Source of the DNA: Collinsella sp. TM10-22
Lineage (GTDB): Bacteria > Actinomycetota > Coriobacteriia > Coriobacteriales > Coriobacteriaceae
Direction: 5' to 3'
NCBI RefSeq assembly: GCF_003466125.1
Contig: NZ_QSOC01000003.1
Span: 62,001 to 126,000, forward strand
Length of the DNA: 64,000 nucleotides
A model generated the notes under the pieces. The model saw nothing but the letters and a program-made list of their open reading frames with translations, did not search any database and was not told the origin of the DNA. The translations under genes and the position numbers were made by a program. Of this stretch, positions 1 through 9,105 are shown one piece after another. The first letter of the stretch is position 1. Each line of letters begins with the position of its first letter.

Positions 1-25
1 CTCGCTGGTTTGTGTAAGTCAGCGA

Positions 26-123
26 AAGTGCTCCATTTGAGACGAGGTGGCCTAAAAGAGGAGGGAAGCGTATGGATATACGCGACCGACGATTGAAGGC
101 CAGATTGTCCAAATGGGGCACTT
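26..123. repeat. Imperfect inverted-repeat pair upstream of the ABC exporter
   Basis: AAGTGCTCCATTTG at 26-39 is the inverted partner of CAAATGGGGCACTT at 110-123, with one mismatch over 14 bases. It lies in the leader before the exporter gene. It shows that this stretch is repeat-derived non-coding DNA, and so argues against an exporter start at 72. Confidence 0.55.
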
Positions 124-163
124 GCAGCGTCGAGACGAAACGCGGTTTGGTAAAACCGCGTAA
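122..163 (+). repeat. 42-bp dispersed repeat, copy 1
   Basis: The right half is the hairpin CGCGGTTTGGTAAAACCGCG (141-160), preceded by TTGCAGCGTCGAG. The same 42-bp unit, with 3 differences, occurs on the minus strand at 29307-29348 after the YqeY gene. Here it sits just ahead of the exporter ribosome binding site; there it follows a stop codon. Confidence 0.75.
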
Positions 164-170
164 GGTGATT

Positions 171-1943
171 ATGCTGAAGCGTTTTTTGTCGTATTACAGG
201 CCCCAGATGGGGCTTCTTGTTGCCGATACGGTTTGCGCCCTGGTGCTTGCCGCCATTGACCTGGCGTTTCCTATTATTCTGCGCAATCTGACCGGTGGGC
301 TGTTTACCCAGGGTCAGGCTGCCATTATGCAGGCGCTCGGTATGATCGCGGTGGGCTTGGTGCTGATGTATGCCGTCCGCTGTGCCTGCCGCTACTTTGT
401 GAGCTATTGGGGTCACGTGATGGGCGCGCGCATGGAGTCCAAGATGCGCGAGGACCTGTTTGACCAGTATGAGCGCTTTAGCTTTGCGTACTTCGACCGC
501 AACAGCTCGGGCGACATGATGAGCCGCGTGGTCAACGACCTGTTCGATATCTGCGAGGCGGCGCATCACGTGCCCGAGTGGATCATCATCTGCGGCATCG
601 AGATCATTGGCTCGTTTGTGATCCTCTTTACCATCGCCCCGGTGTTGGCGCTTGCCATGGCCGTGGTGACGGCGGTGTTTGCGGTCATCATGTTTTGGCA
701 GAACATGCGTATGCGCGAGGTCTTTAGCGACAACCGCAAAAAGATCAGCGGCATCAATGCACAACTGCAGGATTCGCTGGCGGGCATGCGCGTAGTCAAG
801 AGCTTTGCCAACGAGGAGACCGAGCGCGCCAAGTTCCGTGCCTCTAACGATGGCTACCTTTCGTCCAAAGAGAACATGTACCACGCCATGGGCGTCTATA
901 CCGCGACGTATGGCCTGCTCTCGGGCGTGCTCTACGTGATCGTGGTGCTGCTCGGCGGTTGGCTGGTGGCTCAGGGCGAGCTGCAAGCAGTCGATATGGC
1001 GACGTTTGCGCTCTACATTTCGTTGTTCTGCACGCCGCTCGAGACGCTTGTCAATTCCGCCGAGATGTATCAGAAGGCTATCGCCGGCTTTAAGCGTATG
1101 GACGAGGTGCTCTCGACCGCGCCGGATATCCAGGACAAGCCGGGCGCTACGGATCTGCAGGTGACCGCCGGCGCCGTGGAGTATCACGACGTGTGCTTTA
1201 ACTACGAGGATGTTGAGCTGGGCGAGGGCGATGCCGACGAGCGTCCCGTTATCAACCATATGGACCTGTCCATCAGGCCTGGTCAGACCATCGCTTTGGT
1301 TGGCCCTTCGGGCGGTGGCAAGTCCACGACCTGTTCGTTGCTACCGCGCTTTTATGACGTGGCCGCCGGATCCATTAGCATCGACGGCCAGGACGTGCGC
1401 GATGTGACACAGCAGAGCCTGCGTCGTGCCATCGGCCTGGTGCAGCAAGACGTGTATCTGTTCGATGGAACGATTGGCGAGAATATCGCCTACGGCAAAC
1501 CGGGCGCCACGGCAGAAGAGATCGCCGAAGCCGCCCGTCGCGCCAACATCGATGCCTTTATCGAGTCGCTGCCGCAGGGCTATGACACGGTCGTGGGCGA
1601 GCGCGGCAGCCGTCTTTCGGGCGGACAGAAGCAGCGCGTCGCCATCGCGCGCGTGTTTCTCAAGAACCCCAAGATCCTGATCTTGGACGAGGCGACGAGT
1701 GCTTTGGATAACGAGAGCGAGGAGGCGGTGCAGGAGTCACTCGAAGAGCTGGCGCGCGGCCGCACCACGATTATCATCGCCCACCGCCTCTCGACCATTA
1801 AGCATGCTGACGAGATTGCGACCGTTGAGCATGGTCGCGTTGTGGAACGTGGCACGCACGAGGAGCTTCTCGCCCGTGGCGGCACCTATGCCCGTTACTA
1901 TCGAATGCAGTTCGAAGGTGCGCGTGCGCACGAGCTCGACTGA
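171..1943 (+). CDS. ABC exporter, fused permease and ATPase
   Basis: This is a type IV ABC exporter half-transporter of 590 residues. A six-helix transmembrane domain (about residues 10-300) is followed by an ATP-binding domain. The ATPase has Walker A GPSGGGKST near residue 378, the signature LSGGQ near 482, Walker B ILILDEAT and the switch histidine in IIAHRLST. The substrate cannot be told from sequence; the family exports lipids, peptides or drugs. The start at 171 is chosen because AAGGTG precedes it, the product MLKRFLSYYRPQ begins like the family, and the longer frame from 72 would translate two repeats. The next gene follows 19 bp downstream, so the two are probably cotranscribed. Confidence 0.9.
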   Translation: MLKRFLSYYRPQMGLLVADTVCALVLAAIDLAFPIILRNLTGGLFTQGQAAIMQALGMIAVGLVLMYAVRCACRYFVSYWGHVMGARMESKMREDLFDQYERFSFAYFDRNSSGDMMSRVVNDLFDICEAAHHVPEWIIICGIEIIGSFVILFTIAPVLALAMAVVTAVFAVIMFWQNMRMREVFSDNRKKISGINAQLQDSLAGMRVVKSFANEETERAKFRASNDGYLSSKENMYHAMGVYTATYGLLSGVLYVIVVLLGGWLVAQGELQAVDMATFALYISLFCTPLETLVNSAEMYQKAIAGFKRMDEVLSTAPDIQDKPGATDLQVTAGAVEYHDVCFNYEDVELGEGDADERPVINHMDLSIRPGQTIALVGPSGGGKSTTCSLLPRFYDVAAGSISIDGQDVRDVTQQSLRRAIGLVQQDVYLFDGTIGENIAYGKPGATAEEIAEAARRANIDAFIESLPQGYDTVVGERGSRLSGGQKQRVAIARVFLKNPKILILDEATSALDNESEEAVQESLEELARGRTTIIIAHRLSTIKHADEIATVEHGRVVERGTHEELLARGGTYARYYRMQFEGARAHELD

Positions 1944-1962
1944 TTGGTATGACAGGAAGTTT

Positions 1963-2928
1963 ATGGCTGATAAGAACCCTTTGACTCCGGAAGAGGTGAC
2001 GGAGTTATTCTCCGAAATCGATGCATCCGGCGTCTTGGATCCTACGCTTGCCAAAAAGCGTACCGAGCGCATGCGCGAGAAGGAGGCTGCGGCCAAGCGC
2101 GGTGACAAAGCGGCGCTAGCGCAGCTGCGCAGCGAGGACCGCGCGAGCCAGGCAAAACATATCGACCCGCTGTCCGAGGACGATCCTTCGGGCTCGCAGG
2201 TGAGCCATACCATTACGAAGACCGCGATGGCCGTGGTCATCGGTATTTTGGTGCTGATCGTGGGCATGCAGATCGGCTACGGCGTGATGCGCCGTCTGAA
2301 TACCGCCAATCTGTCCGAGAGCGTTTCGGTCGATACCGTTTCGACGGCGCTGAAGGGCGGCCTTGAGTGGGGCAACGGCTTTACGCAGTTTCCGCTCGAC
2401 TTTTCCGTCGACGAGGCCGATGAGCGTACGGGCACGGTCGAGGTAACGGTGTTGGACACATCGTCTGCCAACGAGCTCGAACTGCTGTCCAACGGGCAGA
2501 TTCAGGCCGCGGCACTTGCGACCAACGCGCTGCTCAACGATAAGATTGACCGCGTGGTGTATAACGTGCACGCCTATATCGACGAAGATAGCAACATTCA
2601 GCACGATTCCTTCTTTGGCATGTTTCCCGCCCAGGGCCACCAGAGCGCCATTCTGACGTTCGTATGGACCAAGAGCTCATCCAACGCCACGAGTATCGAC
2701 TGGAAGATGCGCATCGTGAGTATGGATGACACCATCGCCGAGCGCATTCAGAAGCAGGTGAACTCGGTGTCGTCGTTGATTGAGGACCCGGTGGTGAGCC
2801 AGACCAAGATTGACGAGGAAAAGGCCGAACGTGACCTGGAACATCGTCTGCATGGTCGCGAGATTTTCCGCGGCGGCAAGCCCGATCGCTCACCGTCCGA
2901 TCTGCTGGAACAGGACAAGAAAAAGTAG
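1963..2928 (+). CDS. Hypothetical single-pass membrane protein
   Basis: The product has 321 residues and no family I recognise. The first 80 residues are charged and probably cytoplasmic (many K/E/R, with a short helix near 30-60). One transmembrane segment lies at about 87-108 (AVVIGILVLIVGMQIGYGV). The rest, about 210 residues, is probably extracellular and mixed alpha/beta, followed by a very charged tail ending in KKK. The start at 1963 follows AGGAAG. It lies 19 bp after the ABC exporter and ends at a clear terminator, so the two probably form an operon and may act together. No signal peptidase site or catalytic motif was seen. Confidence 0.8.
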   Translation: MADKNPLTPEEVTELFSEIDASGVLDPTLAKKRTERMREKEAAAKRGDKAALAQLRSEDRASQAKHIDPLSEDDPSGSQVSHTITKTAMAVVIGILVLIVGMQIGYGVMRRLNTANLSESVSVDTVSTALKGGLEWGNGFTQFPLDFSVDEADERTGTVEVTVLDTSSANELELLSNGQIQAAALATNALLNDKIDRVVYNVHAYIDEDSNIQHDSFFGMFPAQGHQSAILTFVWTKSSSNATSIDWKMRIVSMDDTIAERIQKQVNSVSSLIEDPVVSQTKIDEEKAERDLEHRLHGREIFRGGKPDRSPSDLLEQDKKK

Positions 2929-2934
2929 GAGGCC

Positions 2935-2976
2935 ATCATCCCGCGTGAGCCACAAGCCCACGCGGGATGATTTTTC
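2935..2976 (+). terminator. Rho-independent terminator after the exporter operon
   Basis: A 13-bp perfect stem, ATCATCCCGCGTG (2935-2947) with its complement (2959-2971), runs straight into TTTTTC. It closes the two-gene exporter transcript. Confidence 0.9.
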
Positions 2977-2977
2977 T

Positions 2978-3089
2978 GGGTAGTCTTTTTGGGACGGGGC
3001 TATTTTAGCTACCTCGGCCGTCAATCAGACAAAACGCTAGCGCTAGCAGCCGAGGCAGCTAAAATAGCCCCGTCCCAAAAAGACTACCC
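2978..3089. repeat. 112-bp long palindrome with 41-bp arms
   Basis: The arms at 2978-3018 and 3049-3089 are reverse complements over 41 bases with one mismatch. They contain GGGACGGGGCTATTTTAGCT, and the spacer is 30 bp. Part of the arm (TAGCTAAAA-AGCCCCGTCCC) recurs near 21111-21133. The arm begins GGTAGTC, like the palindrome at 26910. With the terminator and carA leader it fills the 317-bp gap between coding genes. Confidence 0.85.
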
Positions 3090-3100
3090 GATGGCGGTTG

Positions 3101-3114
3101 TGAATCATTATGCA
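3101..3114. promoter_or_regulatory. Candidate ArgR operator (ARG box) before carAB
   Basis: TGAATCATTATGCA matches the classical ARG box TGAATWWWWATTCA at all but one or two positions. A weaker AT-rich half (TCATAATTATCA) follows a few bases later. It lies 132 bp ahead of carA, where arginine control of carbamoyl phosphate synthesis would be expected. No argR gene is in the window, so this is a prediction. Confidence 0.45.
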
Positions 3115-3245
3115 TGGGGAGTCATAATTATCATTTTGTAAACAATTCTATGAAATTAACGCCATAAGTGATGCTTGCGGTTAGAATACCTCGAGGCCTA
3201 ACTACACACCTTTAAGCCGGTCCTGTGAGACCGGGAAGGAGAACT

Positions 3246-4751
3246 ATGGCGAACAACCATACCGCGGGCGCTGCCGCCCGCACCTTCGCGCCCAGCGAGC
3301 TTTGCCAGCGTATGCTGGCCAAAACCAGCAAGGGCACCTGCGGTCCCTGCATCCTGTATCTTGAGGATGGGACCATTTTTTATGGACGTGCATGCGGCGC
3401 CGAGGGCACCGCGACCGGCGAAGTCTGCTTCAATACCTCGCTCGAGGGCTACTTTGAGGTTATGACCGACCCGAGTTATGCCGGCCAAATCGTAACCATG
3501 ACCTATCCGCAGATCGGTAACTACGGCATCGACGAGACCGACGTCCAGTCGGCCTTCCCCGGCGATACCGCTCGCCCCGCGAGCGCTCCCGCCATGCGCG
3601 GCATGATCGTCCGCGACATGTGCACCACGCCTTCTAACTGGCGTTCGGCCGTCAGTGTGCCGGAGTACCTGCGCGCTCACGGCATCGTCGCTATCGAGGG
3701 TGTCGACACCCGCGCTCTGGTGCGCCATCTGCGCGACAATGGTTCCAAAATGGGCATTATCTCGACCGAGATCTTCGACGTCGACGAGCTTGCCGAGCGT
3801 CTGGCCGCAGCGCCCACGCTGGTGGGCGAGAATTTGGTCAAGACCGTGAGCTGCCCCGCGCCTCACGAGTTTGTGGCCGCCGACCTGCCTGCCACGCATG
3901 ACTTTGCGCTTGCGGCTGCCGCTCCTGCCCGTCACAAAGTGGTCGCGTATGACTGCGGTGTCAAGCGCGGCATTCTGGAGGGTCTCGTCCGCGCCGGCTG
4001 CGACCTTACCGTCGTGCCGTGGGATACGCCCGCCCAGCAGGTGCTCGACATGAATCCCGACGGTGTCTTTTTGTCCAATGGCCCCGGCGACCCCGACGCC
4101 GTGGTGGAGACCTATGAGCAGGTGCAGCAGCTGATCGGCAAGGTGCCGGTCTTTGGCATTTGCCTGGGTCATCAGATGATCAGCCTGGCCTGCGGCGCCC
4201 AGATGGAAAAGCTTAAGTTCGGTCACCGCGGTGGCAACCAGCCGGTCATGAACCTGGTAAGCCGTTGCGTGGAGATCACCGCGCAAAATCATGGCTTTGG
4301 CCTGCTGTGCCCCAGCTTGGGCAAGCTTGTCCCCGAACTTTCCGGCGGCGAGACCGAGCATGCGGCCGATGGAGATCTGCGCGTCTGGGTGCGCCGCGGC
4401 ATCGCGCCGGTCGTGATGAACGAGCGCTTTGGCCGCATTCGCCTGACGCATGTGAACCTTAACGACGGCACCGCCGAGGGCATCCAGCTGCTCGACGCCC
4501 CGTGCTTCTCGGTCCAGTACCACCCCGAGGCCTCGCCTGGCCCCACCGATGCCCACTATCTCTTTACCGCCTTTACGCGACTCATGGACGGCGAGGAGAA
4601 CTACCTGGACATCGACACCGCGAAGGACCGCCTTGCCGGTTGGAATTTCGCCGACGATGGTTCCGCCGTTCTGCCGAACGGCGGACCGATCGACGCTGCG
4701 GCTGCATCTGGCACATCATCTTGCCGTTCTGCTTCGGACGCGCGGGCATAA
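3246..4751 (+). CDS. carA: Carbamoyl-phosphate synthase, small (glutaminase) subunit
   Basis: This subunit hydrolyses glutamine and passes ammonia to CarB for carbamoyl phosphate, which feeds arginine and pyrimidine synthesis. The amidotransferase triad is visible: Cys306 in FGICLGHQ and the HPEASPGP motif near the end. At 501 residues it is much longer than the usual 360-380. There are about 40 extra residues at the N-terminus, an insert of about 36 residues between QNHGFG (347-352) and THVNLNDGT (401 on), and a 40-50 residue tail with no obvious fold. The start at 3246 follows GGAAGGAGAA. carB lies 98 bp downstream on the same strand. Confidence 0.95.
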   Translation: MANNHTAGAAARTFAPSELCQRMLAKTSKGTCGPCILYLEDGTIFYGRACGAEGTATGEVCFNTSLEGYFEVMTDPSYAGQIVTMTYPQIGNYGIDETDVQSAFPGDTARPASAPAMRGMIVRDMCTTPSNWRSAVSVPEYLRAHGIVAIEGVDTRALVRHLRDNGSKMGIISTEIFDVDELAERLAAAPTLVGENLVKTVSCPAPHEFVAADLPATHDFALAAAAPARHKVVAYDCGVKRGILEGLVRAGCDLTVVPWDTPAQQVLDMNPDGVFLSNGPGDPDAVVETYEQVQQLIGKVPVFGICLGHQMISLACGAQMEKLKFGHRGGNQPVMNLVSRCVEITAQNHGFGLLCPSLGKLVPELSGGETEHAADGDLRVWVRRGIAPVVMNERFGRIRLTHVNLNDGTAEGIQLLDAPCFSVQYHPEASPGPTDAHYLFTAFTRLMDGEENYLDIDTAKDRLAGWNFADDGSAVLPNGGPIDAAAASGTSSCRSASDARA

Positions 4752-4849
4752 GCCCAGCGCGCCCTCGCATTACGGCAACCTGATGCACCAGCTGCACCCT
4801 CGCTGACTTTTCCAAAACATTGAGTCAGCCTCTCTAGGAGGTTTTAAAC

Positions 4850-7800
4850 ATGCCGAAACGTACTGACATCAAGCGTATCCTCGTTATTGGTTCGGGTCCC
4901 ATCGTCATTGGCCAGGCCTGCGAGTTCGACTACTCCGGCGCCCAAGCCTGCAAGGTGCTCAAGGAGGATGGCTTTGAGGTCATCCTGGTCAACTCCAACC
5001 CGGCGACTATCATGACCGACCCGGGTCTTGCCGACCGCACCTATGTCGAGCCCATCACCGCCGAGTTTATCGAGCGCGTGATCAAGAAAGAGCGCCCGGA
5101 CGCGCTGCTGCCCACGCTGGGCGGCCAGACCGGTCTGAACGCCGCCGTCGAGCTGGCGAAAGACGGCACGCTGGACAAGTACGGCGTCGAGATGATCGGT
5201 TGCGACCTTGCCGCCATCGAGCGCGGCGAGGACCGCAAACTCTTTAACGAGGCAATGGCCGAGATTGGCCTGGAGGTCGCGCGCTCGGGCTATGCCTACA
5301 GCGTGGCTGACGCCGAGGCTATCGCCGAGCGCGTGGGATATCCTTGCGTGCTGCGTCCGAGCTTTACCCTCGGTGGCGCCGGCGGCGGCATCGCGCATAC
5401 CCACGAGGAGCTCGTCTCCATCGTGAGCCAGGGCCTTGAGCTCTCGCCTGCCCACGAGGTGCTGGTCGAGGAATCCATCGAGGGTTGGAAAGAGTATGAG
5501 ATGGAGGTCATGCGTGACCACGCCGGCAACGGCATCATCGTGTGCTCTATCGAGAACCTCGACCCCATGGGTGTGCACACCGGCGACTCCATTACCGTGG
5601 CGCCGGCGCAGACGCTCTCCGACCTTGAGTATCAGCGCATGCGTGTCGCCTCGCTCGCCATCTTGGAGAAGATCGGCGTCGAGACCGGCGGCTCCAACGT
5701 GCAGTTTGCCGTGAACCCCCAGACCGGCCGCCTGATCGTCATCGAGATGAACCCGCGCGTGAGCCGCTCGTCCGCACTGGCCTCCAAGGCCACGGGCTTT
5801 CCCATCGCCAAGGCCGCCGCGCGCCTGGCCGTTGGCTATACGCTCGACGAGATCGTCAACGACATTACCAAAGCAACGCCTGCCTGCTTTGAGCCCACGA
5901 TTGACTACTGCGTGGTCAAGGTGCCGCGCTTTGCCTTCGAGAAGTTCAAGGGTACCGACCCCACGCTCACCACGCGCATGAAGGCCGTGGGCGAGATTAT
6001 GGCGATCGGCCGCACCTTCGAGGAAGCCTTTGGCAAGGCCATGCGCTCGCTGGAGGATGGACACCAGGGTATTTGTGTCGGTGGCAAGGAGGGTGCCGAT
6101 AAGCTGAGCGACAATGAGCTCGCCCAAGCCGTGGCAACCCCGACCGAGCACCGCATCTTCTTTGTGGTCGAGGCCCTGCGCCGCGGCTGGGACATCGCCC
6201 AGATCCATGCCATCTGCGGCATCGATCCGTGGTACCTCAACCGCATCAACGACATGGTGCAGGTCCAGGAGAGCATCCGCGGCCTGCGTGTGGAGGACAT
6301 TGACGCCGACGCGATGCGCCTGCTCAAGCAGTATGGCACGAGTGATGCCGAGATTGCCGCGCTGACCGGCTCGGACGAGCGCTTTGTGCGCGCCTACCGC
6401 AAGGGTCTGGGCGTGGTTCCCAGCATGAAGACGGTCGATACCTGCGCTGCGGAGTTCTCGAGCGCCACGGAGTACCACTACAAGACGTACGAGAACATCT
6501 ACCGCACGAGCCCGGATGCCAAGAAGTGCGTTGCCCCCGACGAGACCACGCCGGCGGACAAGCCCAAGGCGATGATCCTGGGCGCCGGCCCCAACCGTAT
6601 TGGTCAGGGTATCGAGTTTGACTACTGCTGCGTGCATGCGAGCTATGCGCTGGCGGCTCGCGGTTTTGAGACCATCATGGTCAACTGCAATCCCGAGACT
6701 GTCTCGACCGACTACGACACGTCCGACCGCCTGTACTTTGAGCCGCTCACCTACGAGGACGTCATGGACGTTATCGACGTTGAGCGTCCCGACGGCGTCG
6801 TGGTGACGCTCGGCGGTCAGACTCCGCTTAAGCTGGCGCGCATGCTCGAGGAGAGCGGTGTGAACATCATGGGCACCAAGCCCGATGCTATTGATTTTGC
6901 CGAGGACCGCGAGCGTTTTGCCGTTCTGCTCGACAAGCTGGGCATTATGTATCCGCCGGCGGGTCAGGCCACCTCGTTTGAGGAGGCCGAGGCCGTGGCC
7001 GCGCACATCGGCTACCCGCTGCTGGTGCGTCCGAGCTACGTGCTGGGCGGCCGCGGAATGATGATCGCCTACGATGCCGAGCATCTGCGCGATTACATGG
7101 CCGAGGCCGCGCGCATTAGCCCCGACTACCCGGTGTATCTGGATCGCTTCCTGGAGGGTGCGATCGAGTCCGATGTCGACGCCCTGTGCGACGGCGAGGA
7201 GGTCTACATCGGCGGTATCCTGGAGCATATCGAGGAGGCCGGTATCCACTCCGGCGACTCCGCGACGTGCATTCCGCCGTTTAGCTTTAGCGAGAGCCTG
7301 CAGGCGAAGCTCCGCGAGACTACGCGCCGCATCGCGATGGCGCTGGGAGTCCGCGGCCTGGTCAACGTGCAGTATGCCATCAAGGGCGAGACCGTCTACG
7401 TGATCGAGGCTAACCCGCGTGCCAGCCGTACCGTGCCGTTCATTTCCAAGGCCACCGGCGTGCCGCTGGCCAAGTGCGCGGCGCGTATCATGGCGGGCGA
7501 TTCCATCGCGAGCCTGGGCCTGCCGAGCGACGAGCGTCAGCTGGACTGGTTCTGCATGAAGGAAGCCGTTATGCCCTGGGGTCGTTTCCCGGGAGCCGAC
7601 GTTATCCTGGGGCCCGAGATGAAGTCGACGGGCGAGGTCATGGGTATCGCCAAGAGCTATCCCGAGGCATATGCCAAGACGCAGCTGGCGATTGACTACA
7701 AGCTGCCCGACCCGAGCTGCGGCAAGGTGTTCATTAGCGTGTGCGACCGCGACAAGCGCCACATCCTTTCGGTCGCCCGTATCCTGCGCTACCTTGGCTT

Positions 7801-8164
7801 TGATATCTGCTCTACCGAGGGTACGGCGCGCGTGCTGCGCGGCGGCAATGTGACGTGCGAAATCGTGGAAAAGATCAGCGGCCCGCATGACGGCGAGCGT
7901 CCCAATATCGGCGACCTTATCGCCGATGGCAAGATTGCGGTGATCATCAACACGCCGTACGGCCCGGGTTCGCGTGGCGACGGCTATCTGTTGCGTACCG
8001 AGGCGGTGCGCCGCGGCGTGACCTGCGTGACCGCGATGTCCGCTGCCAACACATACGTGAGTGCCATCGAGGCGGTGCGCGAGGACCAGCAGGGTCACGG
8101 CAGCGCCAACGACATGGGTATGGACGTCATCGCCCTGCAGGACCTGCCGCAGTACGCGATGTAG
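4850..8164 (+). CDS. carB: Carbamoyl-phosphate synthase, large subunit
   Basis: CarB makes carbamoyl phosphate from bicarbonate, ammonia and two ATP. Its 1104 residues show the expected duplicated ATP-grasp layout. The first half starts [20 protein letters not shown] and the second repeats as [19 protein letters not shown] near residue 576. Both ATP-grasp halves keep the MNPR or ANPR ligands ([23 protein letters not shown]). A C-terminal MGS-like allosteric domain follows (from about 955, [11 protein letters not shown]). AGGAGG lies 8 bases before the ATG. It pairs with the preceding carA. The small gap suggests one transcript, possibly under the ARG-box-like site. Confidence 0.97.
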   Translation: MPKRTDIKRILVIGSGPIVIGQACEFDYSGAQACKVLKEDGFEVILVNSNPATIMTDPGLADRTYVEPITAEFIERVIKKERPDALLPTLGGQTGLNAAVELAKDGTLDKYGVEMIGCDLAAIERGEDRKLFNEAMAEIGLEVARSGYAYSVADAEAIAERVGYPCVLRPSFTLGGAGGGIAHTHEELVSIVSQGLELSPAHEVLVEESIEGWKEYEMEVMRDHAGNGIIVCSIENLDPMGVHTGDSITVAPAQTLSDLEYQRMRVASLAILEKIGVETGGSNVQFAVNPQTGRLIVIEMNPRVSRSSALASKATGFPIAKAAARLAVGYTLDEIVNDITKATPACFEPTIDYCVVKVPRFAFEKFKGTDPTLTTRMKAVGEIMAIGRTFEEAFGKAMRSLEDGHQGICVGGKEGADKLSDNELAQAVATPTEHRIFFVVEALRRGWDIAQIHAICGIDPWYLNRINDMVQVQESIRGLRVEDIDADAMRLLKQYGTSDAEIAALTGSDERFVRAYRKGLGVVPSMKTVDTCAAEFSSATEYHYKTYENIYRTSPDAKKCVAPDETTPADKPKAMILGAGPNRIGQGIEFDYCCVHASYALAARGFETIMVNCNPETVSTDYDTSDRLYFEPLTYEDVMDVIDVERPDGVVVTLGGQTPLKLARMLEESGVNIMGTKPDAIDFAEDRERFAVLLDKLGIMYPPAGQATSFEEAEAVAAHIGYPLLVRPSYVLGGRGMMIAYDAEHLRDYMAEAARISPDYPVYLDRFLEGAIESDVDALCDGEEVYIGGILEHIEEAGIHSGDSATCIPPFSFSESLQAKLRETTRRIAMALGVRGLVNVQYAIKGETVYVIEANPRASRTVPFISKATGVPLAKCAARIMAGDSIASLGLPSDERQLDWFCMKEAVMPWGRFPGADVILGPEMKSTGEVMGIAKSYPEAYAKTQLAIDYKLPDPSCGKVFISVCDRDKRHILSVARILRYLGFDICSTEGTARVLRGGNVTCEIVEKISGPHDGERPNIGDLIADGKIAVIINTPYGPGSRGDGYLLRTEAVRRGVTCVTAMSAANTYVSAIEAVREDQQGHGSANDMGMDVIALQDLPQYAM

Positions 8165-8985
8165 TGTGACCTGGTCGGCCGGGGCGGCAGCCGGACACTT
8201 TCTCTCGGAAACTGGGCTTCGCGAAGTTTTCCGAGAGAAAGGTCCGCCTTCCCGCCCCGGCACACGGTGACTCGGCTGCACCGTGTGCTGCCGAAGGGCT
8301 TTGCGCGATGACTAGGGCTGATAAACTGGTAGCCGCTGAGCGCCACGGGGTCCTCGCGCTGGGAGTAGGTGTGGATGAGGGCAGACGAGACAGCGTAGGA
8401 GACAGCGGCAATAAGGATGAAGCCCTCGCCTGTGAGCGTGACGGCGCCGCCGCTATCGCCACCGGTGAGGTTGACGATAACGACTCCGGTAAAACCTATA
8501 GCGCAGCCGAGGACTTTGCGCGCAGTGAGCCGTTCTTGCCGGAACACGAGCGCTGCCATCAACACGCAGAGAAACGTGTTCATAGCGTTGACGATTGAGC
8601 CGCGCACACCCGAAGCGTTTGAAACGCCGATATAAAAGAAGGCGTACTGCACGATAGTTTGGGCAAGCGAGAGTCTGATAACGAGTGGCCATCCCGTGCG
8701 TGAGACGCGAGGCAAGCGACGTCTTGTTATGACTGCAGCGGCAAGTGCGATAGCGCCGGCAAGCATAAAGCGCACGCCAGCGAAGAGAAACTCCGATGGT
8801 ACGTCGCCGTTTTGGATGCCGAGAAGCTCGTAGCCGATCTTGATGCAGGGGATCGCACTGCCCCAGAGCGCGCAGCAGATGAGGGCGAGCGCAGCTACGC
8901 ACCATGTGCGCGTGAGAGGGTGGCGCGCGGAGTCGGCGTAAACATCGCAAGAGCTGGCGTCGAGTGCGGATGAGGGTTTGGACAT
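8095..8985 (-). pseudogene. Truncated EamA/DMT-family exporter
   Basis: About the first 220 residues, from the start at 8985 (with GGGAG six bases upstream), look like a drug/metabolite transporter: paired EamA helices, FAGVRFMLAGAIALAAA, NAMNTFLCVLMAALVFRQERL and GFTGVVIVNLTGG. Family similarity stops near 8325 after SGYQF, where the last 70-80 residues and their helices should be. The frame then runs through GC-rich sequence and the palindrome at 8178-8261, and ends inside the carB tail on the opposite strand. The C-terminus seems to have been lost and replaced by non-homologous DNA. It is probably non-functional, although the frame is open. Confidence 0.7.
8178..8261. repeat. 84-bp nested palindrome after carB
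   Basis: The outer arms are GCCGGGGCGG (8178-8187) and CCGCCCCGGC (8252-8261). The inner arms are CTTTCTCTCGGAAA and its complement (8198-8211, 8228-8241), with CTTCGCGAAG at the tip. It lies between carB and the decayed exporter gene, whose open frame runs through it. Confidence 0.8.
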
Positions 8986-9105
8986 ACATCTCCCAAACGA
9001 GGCGAAGCAGAAAACGCCTCTATGGTACGCGCAATTTTGTGTCCGCACGCGTTGATAGCATAGAACGCGTCATGGAACACAAGTTCGTAAGAAGAGGAGA
9101 ACGCC

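Noticed and set aside
72..170. N-terminal extension of the ABC exporter from ATG 72
   Set aside because: It would translate an inverted repeat and the 42-bp dispersed repeat. The start at 171 has a ribosome binding site and the family N-terminus.
4844..8281. 1145-residue open frame on the minus strand
   Set aside because: It is the antisense shadow of carB in GC-rich DNA, with His/Arg/Gly-rich composition and no domain.
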